A DNA stretch of 64,000 nucleotides from Bacillota bacterium. Lineage in GTDB: Bacteria > Bacillota > Clostridia > Lachnospirales > Lachnospiraceae. Position 1 is the first letter of the stretch, and each line of letters opens with the position of its first letter. The position numbers and the translations under genes are program-made. Below, in pieces: positions 53,669 to 61,726 of this stretch. Under the pieces are notes generated by a model, which was given only the letters and a program-made list of their open reading frames with translations, was not told the origin of the DNA and searched no databases. The stretch is taken from NCBI GenBank assembly GCA_023411215.1, contig JAEYOY010000075.1, positions 1 to 64,000 of the forward strand, in the 5' to 3' direction.

Positions 53669-53824
53669 ATGATTGTGATATCAAACGATGAACGCTATGA
53701 AGATGATCTCGAGCAGGTTCAGTGTATTCTTGAATGGACCGAGAGGAAAGAAACTAAGAGGAGAGCGAGAAAAATGTACATGGACGAGTTTAGGGAAGTA
53801 TTTAGGGCAAAACCAAAGAATTAG
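53669..53824 (+). CDS. Small charged element-borne protein, 51 residues
   Basis: Frame of 51 codons with GGTGGGAGCAA before ATG. The product is MIVISNDERYEDDLEQVQ, then a helix rich in Glu, Arg and Lys (ERKETKRRARKMYMDEF). Highly charged, possibly DNA- or protein-binding. No family recognised. Second candidate for a recombinase accessory factor. Confidence 0.5.
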   Translation: MIVISNDERYEDDLEQVQCILEWTERKETKRRARKMYMDEFREVFRAKPKN

Positions 53825-54039
53825 ATAAAGCGGTGCTTATTAAGCGCCGCAAAAGTTATTAACTTTACTTAATTATTGGTTGTTTCGAATGCTTTAAATC
53901 AAGTCTCTATCATGGATGGATGAATTACTATATCGGATAAGAGAAATATAATTTTGTATGCATGAGAACATAAAATTAGTGGTATATCGAACAACTATAA
54001 CATAGTATTTTATAATAACTACAAAAATAGGTATTTATC

Positions 54040-54936
54040 ATGAAGAGCTATCAAATTAATAAGAAGGATATCATTTTCTTGATTATTTTTATTCTATTAG
54101 CAATTGATATCACGATGAATTTAACAGTAAAGTATACGGTATCCACCTTCCAGCAAGATATCCAATGCATTCCGATCATTATGTACCATCAAGTTAAAAA
54201 TTCAAATTTTGGCAAGGATGTTATTAGCCCATATGAATTCGAGGAAGACTTAAAATATCTATCAGAACACGGCTATTCCACAATAACTATGACAGATTTA
54301 ATTGATTATGTTTATGAAGGAAAGGAGCTACCACCAAAACCAATTATTTTAACGTTTGATGATGGCTATTTAAGTACATATAGATATGTTTTTCCATTAT
54401 TAAAGCAATATAATATGAAAATAGTATTATCAATCATTGGAAAAAGTGTTGATGATTTTTCCAGGGTCAGTGATGTTAATATTAATTATTCTCATATGAC
54501 ATGGGATCAAGTGAAAGAGATGCATGATTCGGGACTCGCTGAGATCCAGAACCATTCATATAACTTTCATAAAGTTAGTAAAGGACGATATGGGTGCTGC
54601 CAAATGGCGAACGAGACCACTGCACAATACAAGGCCATATTATCCGATGATGTTATGAAACTGCAAGAAGAAATTGAGTCACATATAGGTTTAGCTCCGA
54701 ATACCTTTACATATCCATATGGTAGATACTGTAACAATACGGATGTCATTCTGAGGGAATTGGGCTTTAAGTCCTCTCTTTCTGTAACCTATGGCATAAA
54801 TGTGATTAATGAAAATAGTAAAGATGATTTATTTGGATTAAAAAGAATTTGTCGTTCCCATAACTATCCGATGAATAAATTAATGAAGGAAGGATTAGCT
54901 ACGATAAAACATATCACTGATTCAGATAATAACTGA
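54040..54936 (+). CDS. Membrane-anchored polysaccharide deacetylase (NodB family, PdaA/PdaB-like role)
   Basis: Protein of 298 residues. A helix at about 11-30 anchors it; the NodB domain covers about 95-290. Motif 1 TFDDGY lies at 105-110 with the catalytic and metal Asp. The metal His pair is in IQNHSYNFH near 170, with one residue more between the two His than the common HxxxH. TYPYGRYCN near 228 is motif 3. Such enzymes remove acetyl groups from peptidoglycan sugars; the PdaA branch, with CwlD, makes muramic-delta-lactam in spore cortex. The following gene is CwlD-like, which supports that role. AT-rich codon use differs from the flanking GH18 gene. Confidence 0.85.
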   Translation: MKSYQINKKDIIFLIIFILLAIDITMNLTVKYTVSTFQQDIQCIPIIMYHQVKNSNFGKDVISPYEFEEDLKYLSEHGYSTITMTDLIDYVYEGKELPPKPIILTFDDGYLSTYRYVFPLLKQYNMKIVLSIIGKSVDDFSRVSDVNINYSHMTWDQVKEMHDSGLAEIQNHSYNFHKVSKGRYGCCQMANETTAQYKAILSDDVMKLQEEIESHIGLAPNTFTYPYGRYCNNTDVILRELGFKSSLSVTYGINVINENSKDDLFGLKRICRSHNYPMNKLMKEGLATIKHITDSDNN

Positions 54937-55008
54937 CACTATAAAACTTCATTTCTTTATTATGGTATTTAATCATATAATAAACTAATAAAAATTCGGG
55001 CATGCAGA

Positions 55009-55740
55009 ATGAAAAAAAAATCTATAGTAATCTCTATCTTTTTAGTATTTCTATTATCATATATCTTAATGATTGATCAGAAATATAGTGTTTTTAAATT
55101 TTTGCTTGAACAAAAATCCTACGATACAATTATAGTGATTGATGCAGGTCATGGTGGTTTTGATCCAGGCAAGATAGGAATTAATGATGTGTTAGAAAAA
55201 GATATTAATTTAAGCATAGCAATTAAAATAAAAACTCTTTTGGAGAATCACGATATCAAAGTAATTATGACGCGTGAGGAAGACAAGGATTTATCTTCAA
55301 GTTCAAGATCAAGCCAAGGCATGAAGAAAGAGGATATGAATAAGAGAATAAAAATTATTAACGCAAGCGATGCAGTAATAGCTATAAGTATACATCAGAA
55401 TAGTTTTACACAAGGTTCTGCGAGAGGAGCGCAAGTTTTTTATCATGAAAAATCAGAGAAAGGACGTGTTCTTGCTGAAATTATACAAGAGTGTTTAAAA
55501 GAAAACATAAATGATGGTAATCATAGATTAGCTAAGCCAAATAGTACATATTATTTACTTAAAAATTCGAAATGCCCTCTTGTGATAGTTGAATGTGGTT
55601 TTTTATCAAATAGAGCGGAAGCAGAGCTTTTATGCAAGGATGAATACCAAAATAAAATTGCATGGGCAGTTCATTTAGGAGTTATTGAATATCTTGATGA
55701 TATTTATAGTAAGGATAAAGAGCGATTAGTCAAAAAGTAA
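55009..55740 (+). CDS. N-acetylmuramoyl-L-alanine amidase, CwlD-like
   Basis: Protein of 243 residues with an N-terminal signal/anchor (SIVISIFLVFLLSYILMI). The Amidase_3 domain covers 45-230. Zinc ligands are the His of VIDAGHGGFDPG near 49, the Glu of VLEKDINLSIA near 63 and the His of ISIHQNSF near 130. The catalytic Glu is in VIVECGFLSN near 200. The short single-domain form is that of CwlD, which strips peptides from muramic acid in the cortex as the first step to muramic-delta-lactam. It is 72 bases after the deacetylase gene, the presumed partner for the second step. A terminator follows. Confidence 0.9.
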   Translation: MKKKSIVISIFLVFLLSYILMIDQKYSVFKFLLEQKSYDTIIVIDAGHGGFDPGKIGINDVLEKDINLSIAIKIKTLLENHDIKVIMTREEDKDLSSSSRSSQGMKKEDMNKRIKIINASDAVIAISIHQNSFTQGSARGAQVFYHEKSEKGRVLAEIIQECLKENINDGNHRLAKPNSTYYLLKNSKCPLVIVECGFLSNRAEAELLCKDEYQNKIAWAVHLGVIEYLDDIYSKDKERLVKK

Positions 55741-55764
55741 TTAGTATATATCATTATAATAGAT

Positions 55765-55808
55765 GCCCCGTGTATTACCTCATCAGGTTATATACAGGGC
55801 TCTTTTTG
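55765..55808 (+). terminator. Terminator of the deacetylase-amidase pair
   Basis: GCCCCGTGTAT / ATATACAGGGC with one bulge and mismatch, followed by TCTTTTTG. It prevents read-through into the 3' half of the split gene. Confidence 0.8.
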
Positions 55809-55888
55809 TTCTTTCCTTCATTTATACCATATGTTATGCATCAGCCCCTTTACTATTTAATTATCAATTACCTGCGATAAGTATGCAC

Positions 55889-55899
55889 ATATACTTATG
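55889..55899 (+). repeat. Right attachment repeat (attR)
   Basis: ATATACTTATG, one mismatch to the left copy at 51477. It is followed directly by the native codons GGC CCT CCT ATG of the GH18 gene. Confidence 0.8.
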
Positions 55900-56321
55900 G
55901 CCCTCCTATGGCAACAGCGCCTCTGAACAATGTACGCAGAGTTTTGGAATATGGCGTGACCGTTATTGATCCCAATAAGATTCTGATGGGAATTCCAAAT
56001 TATGCGTATGATTGGCCATTACCCTTCGTAAGGGGAGAGACAGCTGCAGAATCCATAGGTAATCAGCAGGCAATCGAACGTGGGGTGCAGTATGGTGTGA
56101 CGATACAATTCGATGAATTGGCGCAGGCTCCTTTCTATAATTATACGACCGCGGAGGGAGTAGAGCATGTGGTATGGTTTGACGATGTCAGAAGCATGAA
56201 TGCAAAGTTCTCTTTGATACCGGAATTAGGTTTGCGAGGTGCGGGTGTATGGCAGATTATGAGGTTCTTTCCCGGTCTATGGTTAGTGGTAGCATCTCGG
56301 TTTAGCGTAACCAAGATATAA
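55893..56321 (+). pseudogene. C-terminal part of the interrupted LysM-GH18 hydrolase
   Basis: Codons from ACT 55893 read TYGPPMATAPLNNVRR and continue through KILMGIPNYAYDWPLPF and FDDVRSMNAKFSLIPELGL to GVWQIMRFFPGLWLV, the classic end of SleL/YaaH-type GH18 domains. No ribosome site stands before the first ATG (55908), so it is not a gene of its own. With the 285 codons of the 5' half it gives a protein of 427 residues, the usual length of this family. It is functional only after removal of the element at DNA level. Confidence 0.9.
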
Positions 56322-56597
56322 CTATCATAATCAGACGGTAAAGCTCTAAATTGTATTATAGTTCAGACCCAACCATAACTATTTGTGATTGAGTTTGTTA
56401 TATTATGTTCAATGGTACAGCTATACAATAGCGTCTCCAATTTCGCAAACACGAATTGTACTCATATTACTAATGTTATCTAGATCTACTATATTGGAAC
56501 TTCTTGGTGGTGATTGTTGGAAACCTTATTTACAAAATACAACCGGAAGGGTATAATTGCATATAAGTTTTGCATTCTATTACTAAAGGGGATTGCC

Positions 56598-57128
56598 ATG
56601 AGTAAAAAGGTTATGAAGGAAGTTATCAGCTGGCTTCTGGTTTTCGTGATTGCAATCGTTGCAGCAACTTTGATCAAAGAGTTTATTATATTTAATGTGG
56701 AGGTACCAACAGGCTCTATGGAAAATACAATAGAGATCGGCGACCGGGTTGTTACATCTAGATTATCCTATCTATCGAGTAATCCAAGGAGAGGGGATAT
56801 CGTAGTATTCCCCTATCCGGATGATGAAGAACTGGATTATATCAAGCGGATCATCGGTTTGCCCGGAGAGAGAATTGAAGGCAAGGATGGTCTTGTATAT
56901 ATTGATGGGGAACCTTTGGAGGAGTCTTACGTTAAAGAAGCACTAGATAGTGACTTTGGGCCCTATGATGTTCCGGAAGACAGTTACTTTATGATGGGTG
57001 ATAACCGTAATAATTCTCAGGACTCCAGGTATTGGGAGAATAAATTTTTAGCCAGAGATAAGATTGAAGGAAAAGCTATTCTGAAATATCCGAAGTTCCA
57101 TTGGTTTGGTTCCGTGGATTATGAGTAG
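56598..57128 (+). CDS. lepB: Signal peptidase I
   Basis: Membrane serine protease of 176 residues that removes signal peptides from exported proteins. One N-terminal helix (EVISWLLVFVIAIVAATLI) is followed by the catalytic Ser in PTGSMENTI near 40 and the catalytic Lys in YIKRIIGLPGE near 82. The C-terminal signature MGDNRNNSQDSR is near 135. Start: AAAGGGGATTGCC before ATG 56598; the frame is open back to 56514 without another ribosome site. A second type I signal peptidase follows after 27 bases. The secreted pilus proteins of the window need such enzymes, though no direct link is shown. Confidence 0.95.
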   Translation: MSKKVMKEVISWLLVFVIAIVAATLIKEFIIFNVEVPTGSMENTIEIGDRVVTSRLSYLSSNPRRGDIVVFPYPDDEELDYIKRIIGLPGERIEGKDGLVYIDGEPLEESYVKEALDSDFGPYDVPEDSYFMMGDNRNNSQDSRYWENKFLARDKIEGKAILKYPKFHWFGSVDYE

Positions 57129-57155
57129 CGAATTTCATATGAGGAGACGAAAAGT

Positions 57156-57698
57156 ATGGATAAAAAAGTGATTAAAGAAATTTTAAGCTGGGTGCTGATC
57201 ATTGCGGCGGCTTTCGTATTGGCTATGGCTGTTAATAAATGGGTTTATTATACAATCAGTTCACCAACCCCGTCGATGGAGAAAACCTTTCTTGTCGATG
57301 AGAAGGTAGGTGTCTTCCGCCTGGCATATATTTTTCATAAACCGGAGCGCGGTGATATCGTAGTATTTGCAAATCCATTGGAGCCAGAAGGGGATGATTA
57401 TATCAAGAGAATCATCGGCTTACCCGGTGAGACTGTGGAAGGCAAGGATGGAGTCGTATATATTAATGGTCAACCCTTGAAGGAGGATTATCTTTGGGAA
57501 TACATGGAGGGTTCTTTTGGTCCATATGAGATCCCGGAAGGACATTACTGGATGATGGGCGATAACCGGAATGTTTCGGGAGACGCAAGACTATGGCCCG
57601 ATAAATATATTCCATTGGAGGATATCCGTGGAAGGGCACTATTCAAATACCCAAAATTCAAATGGTTTGAAAAGATTGATTATGGTTTAGGTGAATAG
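57156..57698 (+). CDS. lepB: Signal peptidase I (second copy)
   Basis: Paralogue of the preceding gene, 180 residues, clearly related over the whole length. Helix at about 8-27, Ser in SPTPSMEKT near 41, Lys in DYIKRIIGLPGE near 86, signature MMGDNRNVSGDAR near 135. Instead of the TGSM of the first copy it has TPSM at the active site, a small difference close to the nucleophile that might shift substrate choice. Start: GAGGAGACGAAAGT before ATG. Probably co-transcribed with copy 1; a terminator follows. Confidence 0.95.
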   Translation: MDKKVIKEILSWVLIIAAAFVLAMAVNKWVYYTISSPTPSMEKTFLVDEKVGVFRLAYIFHKPERGDIVVFANPLEPEGDDYIKRIIGLPGETVEGKDGVVYINGQPLKEDYLWEYMEGSFGPYEIPEGHYWMMGDNRNVSGDARLWPDKYIPLEDIRGRALFKYPKFKWFEKIDYGLGE

Positions 57699-57724
57699 TA
57701 TTGATGTTTCATATATGGCGTTTA

Positions 57725-57780
57725 AAAAAGGGTTGTTGCATAACGAATTACTACTAATTCATGATGCAACAGCCCTTTAA
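57725..57780. terminator. Bidirectional terminator overlapping the SpoIIE-like stop codon
   Basis: AAAGGGTTGTTGCAT / ATGATGCAACAGCCCTTT with a mismatch or bulge. It serves the signal peptidase genes (plus); on the minus strand it begins at the stop codon of the phosphatase gene. Confidence 0.85.
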
Positions 57781-58949
57781 AAATAACAGACGTTAATCCG
57801 CTTTCCGATACTACGAAGACAGTCAGCTAGTTCATCTACAAGTCGCATCTTGATGCTAAAATTGATCGGTAGGTTTGGATTCTGATGGGCTGGGTTGATC
57901 GCCCGTCCGACATAAAAATTAATATCGGTCGCCTCTTCAAACAGTAGTTGGGTGATGAGGGAGGCTCCGTCCTTTTTACTGCTCCAATGTAAATAATACT
58001 CGTTATCCTCCAGATAGCTTTTGGCATATTGGAGTACTTTACTCATTGTGATTACTCCCTCTGTCACCAGATCAATCCCCTCTACCTTGGAGATGGGAGG
58101 AATCTCAGGATCTGGATAATCTATTCCGGTCACCATATCTTTATTTAAGAACTCAGCAGCCAGAGAAGAGGTGGTTCCGCCACAGACGATATGCTTACCT
58201 TCCTTACCAAAGAAAAGGGACAGCATCTTATGTAAGTCTTGTGGATCGGAGGGAGGGCCAATCAATAGATTAATTGGCTGACGGTTGCGGATCTTGACAG
58301 CAGCAATGGTCGTATCATCACCGGGTAATCCGCCGTAAAGCTGAGAGCATTGGTCCAGTAATATTGTTGCTACCATTTTGGAAGAATAGTGGCTTTCGTA
58401 CACCGCCTCCAAAAATTCGATGATATTATCCCGTTGCCATCCGAAATTCAAGGTTTTTCCCACACCGGCATATACTGCACCATCACTCATAGCCACGAGT
58501 ACATCTCCGGGGGATAGCTCTATTTTTGATTGAAAGATATTTTTGTCACCAATCTGCATGCCGACTTTTTCATAATCGCAATTGACGCCGTCTCTCAGAA
58601 GGATAACATGCGGATTGTCATATTGAATTACTTCGACGTATTTATTATCCACTACTTGAATGATCGTAAAGGTGGAATAGGCGATGCCTCGTTTCTCGCA
58701 AACCGGTAGAGTAGAGGCTACGGTGGTAACACAATCCTCTATGGTCATATGGTTCGCCATCATCGTCGAGATTATCTTGGAGGTCAGGGTAGAGAGGATA
58801 TTTGCTTTCACTCCGCTGCCCAGTCCATCTGCCAGTACCATGACCACAGATCCATCCACACCCTCTACAACCTCTACGCGATCTCCGCATAATTGTTCGC
58901 CATTTTTATTCAAGCTGTGATATCCGATATCGGTACATAGATTATTCAT
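57777..58949 (-). CDS. SpoIIE-family PP2C serine phosphatase
   Basis: Cytoplasmic phosphatase-like protein of 390 residues. Residues 1-225 form the PP2C/SpoIIE domain, with metal Asp in VLADGLGSGVKA near 40, SPGDVLVAMSDGA near 150 and PGDDTTIAAV near 210. The C-terminal 165 residues (QPINLLIGPPSDPQDLHKML) are an extra domain found with hydrogenase-linked members. No membrane segment is present, unlike true SpoIIE. It overlaps the upstream [FeFe]-hydrogenase-like gene by 8 bases, so the pair is co-translated. This pairing is known for group C sensory hydrogenases, where it may pass a redox or H2 signal to a kinase target. Confidence 0.9.
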   Translation of the reverse strand: MNNLCTDIGYHSLNKNGEQLCGDRVEVVEGVDGSVVMVLADGLGSGVKANILSTLTSKIISTMMANHMTIEDCVTTVASTLPVCEKRGIAYSTFTIIQVVDNKYVEVIQYDNPHVILLRDGVNCDYEKVGMQIGDKNIFQSKIELSPGDVLVAMSDGAVYAGVGKTLNFGWQRDNIIEFLEAVYESHYSSKMVATILLDQCSQLYGGLPGDDTTIAAVKIRNRQPINLLIGPPSDPQDLHKMLSLFFGKEGKHIVCGGTTSSLAAEFLNKDMVTGIDYPDPEIPPISKVEGIDLVTEGVITMSKVLQYAKSYLEDNEYYLHWSSKKDGASLITQLLFEEATDINFYVGRAINPAHQNPNLPINFSIKMRLVDELADCLRSIGKRINVCYF

Positions 58950-60624
58950 TACGCAGCGTCTCCTTCAGGTTCGTAAGGGCAATCTTTGTCTCAGCGGTTG
59001 TCTCTCCAAGCAAAGAGGCAATCTCCTGAACGACACGCATCTGCTTCTCGATTACTTTATCTGTGATTTCCATGGTCTGCTTACTGATCTGTTCTTTTTT
59101 GAGACGTGCTTTTTCTTCTGCTGTGATATCCCTCATTATACTGATGATAATGTGATAAGTCCTGTCGTAAATGATGGTCTCTTCCACGTATTTCTCATAG
59201 TCGGCCAGATAACTCAGCTTATCATGTATATTACGGCCACCGGTCATAACCTCGAGATAAGGAGAGGGGTTCAGGATACGGATCACCGGTGCACCGAGAA
59301 TATCACTTTTATGCTGGATGTTCAAGATCTGTCTTGCGGCTCGGTTAATCTGTTGTACCTCCAGCTCCTCATTGAGAACAAGAACACCGTTAGGCATATT
59401 ATAGATAATGTTATCTGAGAAGTTCTCGGCTTTCTCTTTCAGATAGGGAAGACACATTGTTAAGTCGGCCTTTCCTTGGAGAACCGCAATTGCTTTCTCG
59501 CGACAGGTATTATAACCACAGCTTCCACAGTTCAACTCATGCTCTGGAAGTGACTTACCCATCTTATGCAGTATTTCCTCGATGGCAATGCTTCCTGGCA
59601 TCTGATTATGGCAACCCATGTAGTTAAAATGTTTGATTAACTGCTCCGATTCGGGATATGAAAGAGCAAAATCCTTCTCCTTAGCGAAGCGGTTCACACG
59701 AATAAAATCGGAGACAGGCATACGGTGTTCTTTGTCCATTGCAGGTCCGCCAATACAGCTTCCCGAGCAGGCACTCATCTCGATAAAGCAGTTTCGAAGC
59801 TCGCCTTTTACTATGTTAGCAAGTGCCTTCATGCAATTATCGATTCCGTCAATTACTATAAAGTCGTATTCGAGTTCCTCGGTGAACATGGAACGTATAA
59901 TTCCACCGGGGATAGGGAAAAGCCTGGCTCTGCCCTGATCGGAGGTGGAGTCAGAAACAACGGGAGTTACCTCAATGTCCTCTTCAATAAACCAAGAGGA
60001 TAGCTCTTCGAAGGTCAGAACACAATCAACGATTCCAGGGTATAGCTCTGCTTCTTCCTTCTTAGAGATACAGGGACCTAAGAAGACGGTATAGGCGTCA
60101 GGGTGCTCCGTCTTTAGCTTTTTGCAGTGAGCCTGCATCGGTGATAATACCGGAGCCAGATAGGGGAGTGCCTCAGGATAATACTTCTGGATCAATACGT
60201 TAACGGTATGGCAACAGGAGGAGATAATAGCTTTACCATCTCCCTCACGTATCATGGCTTCATACCCCGTTTTCACGATAGTGGCACCGAGAGCAGTCTC
60301 TTCCACACCAGCAAAACCTAGTTTATATAAGGCAGCTGCCAAAGTGGATAGATCAGAACCGGCATAATTGGCAATGAATGCAGGGGCTACGCTGGCATAG
60401 ACAGGCCTTCCCGTGGCCAGCAACTCCTTCACAATACTGACATCACTGCGAATCTGCTTGGCATTCTGTGGACAGGCAACAAAGCATTCACCGCATAGGA
60501 TACATTGTTCCTTAACGATATGAGCCTGATGGTCTGAGAAACGGATCGATTTCACAGGGCAATGACGAATGCATTTATAACAATTCTTACAATTTGATTT
60601 TTTTAGTTGTATGTAATGATTCAT
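58942..60624 (-). CDS. Sensory [FeFe]-hydrogenase-like protein with PAS domain (HydS type)
   Basis: Cytoplasmic iron-sulphur protein of 560 residues. Two [4Fe-4S] ferredoxin motifs sit at the N terminus (CKNCYKCIRHCP, CILCGECFVACP). The H-cluster domain follows, with altered motifs ISSCCHTVN, LGPCISKKEE and MSACSGSCIGG in place of TSCCPxW, MPCxxKxxE and ExMACxGGCxxGGG. The cluster cysteines are kept. LNCGSCGYNTCREKAIA near 365 is a further Fe-S motif. A PAS domain lies at about 400-490 (NMPNGVLVLNEELEVQQINR), and the end is helical. This is the plan of group C hydrogenases, thought to sense H2 or redox state rather than to produce H2. Confidence 0.92.
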   Translation of the reverse strand: MNHYIQLKKSNCKNCYKCIRHCPVKSIRFSDHQAHIVKEQCILCGECFVACPQNAKQIRSDVSIVKELLATGRPVYASVAPAFIANYAGSDLSTLAAALYKLGFAGVEETALGATIVKTGYEAMIREGDGKAIISSCCHTVNVLIQKYYPEALPYLAPVLSPMQAHCKKLKTEHPDAYTVFLGPCISKKEEAELYPGIVDCVLTFEELSSWFIEEDIEVTPVVSDSTSDQGRARLFPIPGGIIRSMFTEELEYDFIVIDGIDNCMKALANIVKGELRNCFIEMSACSGSCIGGPAMDKEHRMPVSDFIRVNRFAKEKDFALSYPESEQLIKHFNYMGCHNQMPGSIAIEEILHKMGKSLPEHELNCGSCGYNTCREKAIAVLQGKADLTMCLPYLKEKAENFSDNIIYNMPNGVLVLNEELEVQQINRAARQILNIQHKSDILGAPVIRILNPSPYLEVMTGGRNIHDKLSYLADYEKYVEETIIYDRTYHIIISIMRDITAEEKARLKKEQISKQTMEITDKVIEKQMRVVQEIASLLGETTAETKIALTNLKETLRNE

Positions 60625-60711
60625 AATTCACGACCTTCAAAGTAGCGCTGCTTGATTAGCAGCTTCTAATGGTTATCAGTGTATTTGCTATAAGCACTGA
60701 GTATGATAAAG

Positions 60712-60954
60712 TTACATTTTTGCCAGAACATATCGTTCAAAGAAGTCAGAAAAACGTTCCGCAGATACACCACAGATTATCTCATCATCGATTTTGACAG
60801 TAACCCCATCTGTGCAGCGTCCAAGGCAGAAAGCAGCAGACAGATTGACCTTCTCCTCCAGATGGTGCTTTTCTATTGCTTCCTTCATAAGTTGAATGAT
60901 GTTATAAGAACCTTTAATGTGGCAGGAACTACCGACACAGATATAAATATTCAT
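60712..60954 (-). CDS. Thioredoxin-like [2Fe-2S] ferredoxin
   Basis: Protein of 80 residues with the four cluster cysteines at CVGSSCHIKGS (positions 6 and 11) and FCLGRCTDG (43 and 47), the layout of NuoE/HydA-associated thioredoxin-like ferredoxins. It is first in the operon 60954-57777 and probably feeds electrons to, or takes them from, the sensory hydrogenase. Start: AAGGGAGC before ATG on the minus strand. It is transcribed from the promoter at 61059-61087. Confidence 0.9.
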   Translation of the reverse strand: MNIYICVGSSCHIKGSYNIIQLMKEAIEKHHLEEKVNLSAAFCLGRCTDGVTVKIDDEIICGVSAERFSDFFERYVLAKM

Positions 60955-61015
60955 GTTAAAGCTCCCTTCCTATGGTTAATCGATATCATTTGTATTTAAG
61001 ATTAAATTTGTACGC

Positions 61016-61044
61016 ATTAAACTTTAAAGCATAGAAAGTTTAAT
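61016..61044. promoter_or_regulatory. Perfect inverted repeat in the leader of the sensory hydrogenase operon
   Basis: ATTAAACTTT / AAAGTTTAAT with a 9-base spacer, just downstream of the -10 box of the minus-strand promoter, a place where a repressor would block. The binding protein is unknown. Confidence 0.6.
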
Positions 61045-61058
61045 ACATTATCCATACC

Positions 61059-61087
61059 AGTATAGTACATTGTTAAAAAAGTGTCAA
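61059..61087 (-). promoter_or_regulatory. Sigma-A promoter of the sensory hydrogenase operon
   Basis: On the minus strand TTGACA (61082-61087), 17 bases, TATACT (61059-61064), about 100 bases ahead of the ferredoxin gene. The remaining spacer to 61296 contains nothing else clear. Confidence 0.88.
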
Positions 61088-61296
61088 TCTAAACAGCGAA
61101 TTTTTCGATTTTAAAACTGGCTTTTTCACCGGTTACACAGCTCAAGCTATCATGGAACATTCGTATCATTTGATTTATTAAACTAAGATACAGTGAGAGG
61201 ATTGCAATCTGAGGCAGAGTAGAATATAATCATGGGTAGAAAAAAGCAATTAATTTGGATGCTTTTGGAAGATGATAGAAGGGTCAGTGAATCAAT

Positions 61297-61596
61297 ATGA
61301 ATCAAATCAAGAAAAACATCTATCCGATACTAAATGGAATCTATCTGGTAATTACATTGCTATTTGATGCCTATGCTTATCCTAGACTGCCGGATACGAT
61401 CGCTACACAGTTAAGCTTCCGTGGAGGAGTATCCAATACCATGCCTAAGTTAACCTATATGCTGATTACAGTAGGAATTATACTGTTACTCTTTTTGATA
61501 GGAAATCGTAAGGTGAAATTTGAGCAGCTTAAATATATCGCTGTAAGCACAATCATAGTGGTAGCGAATATCGTAATGTTGGTATTCCAACTATAA
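61297..61596 (+). CDS. DUF1648-type small membrane protein
   Basis: Protein of 99 residues with three hydrophobic helices (about 9-26, 52-70, 80-98). The block PRLPDTIATQLSFRGGVSN near 29 is the DUF1648 signature (LPxxIxxHxxxxGxxD-like). The role is unknown; relatives include SdpI-type immunity proteins, which are longer. ATG 61297 has only a weak ribosome site (AGAAGGGTCAGTG). It stands alone and ends with a strong terminator. Confidence 0.72.
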   Translation: MNQIKKNIYPILNGIYLVITLLFDAYAYPRLPDTIATQLSFRGGVSNTMPKLTYMLITVGIILLLFLIGNRKVKFEQLKYIAVSTIIVVANIVMLVFQL

Positions 61597-61606
61597 AAAA
61601 TCGAAA

Positions 61607-61664
61607 AAAGACCTAAGACAAGATACATCAGAGATAGCTGAAGAATGTAATGTCTTAGGTCTTT
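61607..61664. terminator. Terminator after the DUF1648 gene
   Basis: Perfect 14-bp stem AAAGACCTAAGACA / TGTCTTAGGTCTTT with a 30-base loop; A-rich before and T at the end. It may also stop the convergent argH transcript. Confidence 0.85.
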
Positions 61665-61669
61665 GTATA

Positions 61670-61710
61670 CATGACAATAGAAAGTTCGTGATTAAAGCAT
61701 TTCACTTGTT
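61670..61710 (+). repeat. Dispersed palindromic repeat, copy D (3' half decayed)
   Basis: CATGACAATAGAAAGTTCG is intact, but the right arm has decayed to GCATTTCACTTGT. Same left half as 11654 and 63205. It lies directly after a terminator. Confidence 0.55.
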
Positions 61711-61726
61711 ATAACTTTAAAAAGTT

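Larger units (their letters stand above)
51477..55899 (+). mobile_element. 4.4-kb skin-like intervening element with serine recombinase, inserted in the cortex-hydrolase gene
   Basis: The element is bounded by the imperfect 11-bp direct repeat ATATACATATG (51477) and ATATACTTATG (55889). Removing one repeat plus the intervening 4412 bases joins the two halves of the GH18 gene in frame. The recombinase gene begins 22 bases from the left repeat. Cargo: recombinase (minus), two small ORFs, a NodB-type deacetylase and a CwlD-like amidase (plus). No phage structural, replication or transfer gene is present. This arrangement equals that of sporulation-excised elements such as skin in sigK. Confidence 0.88.

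Noticed and set aside
51477..55899. The insert as a prophage or conjugative element
   Set aside because: No structural, lysis, replication or transfer gene is present; only a recombinase, two small ORFs and two cell-wall enzymes.
55763..56321. Open frames at 55763-55969 and 55908-56321 as independent genes
   Set aside because: The first overlaps a terminator and the recombination junction and has no protein character. The second has no ribosome site and is simply the 3' part of the split GH18 gene.
60955..61087. Rex-binding site at the sensory hydrogenase promoter
   Set aside because: Only one half (TTGTTAA) fits; the other half GTGTCAA deviates, so I do not call it a site.
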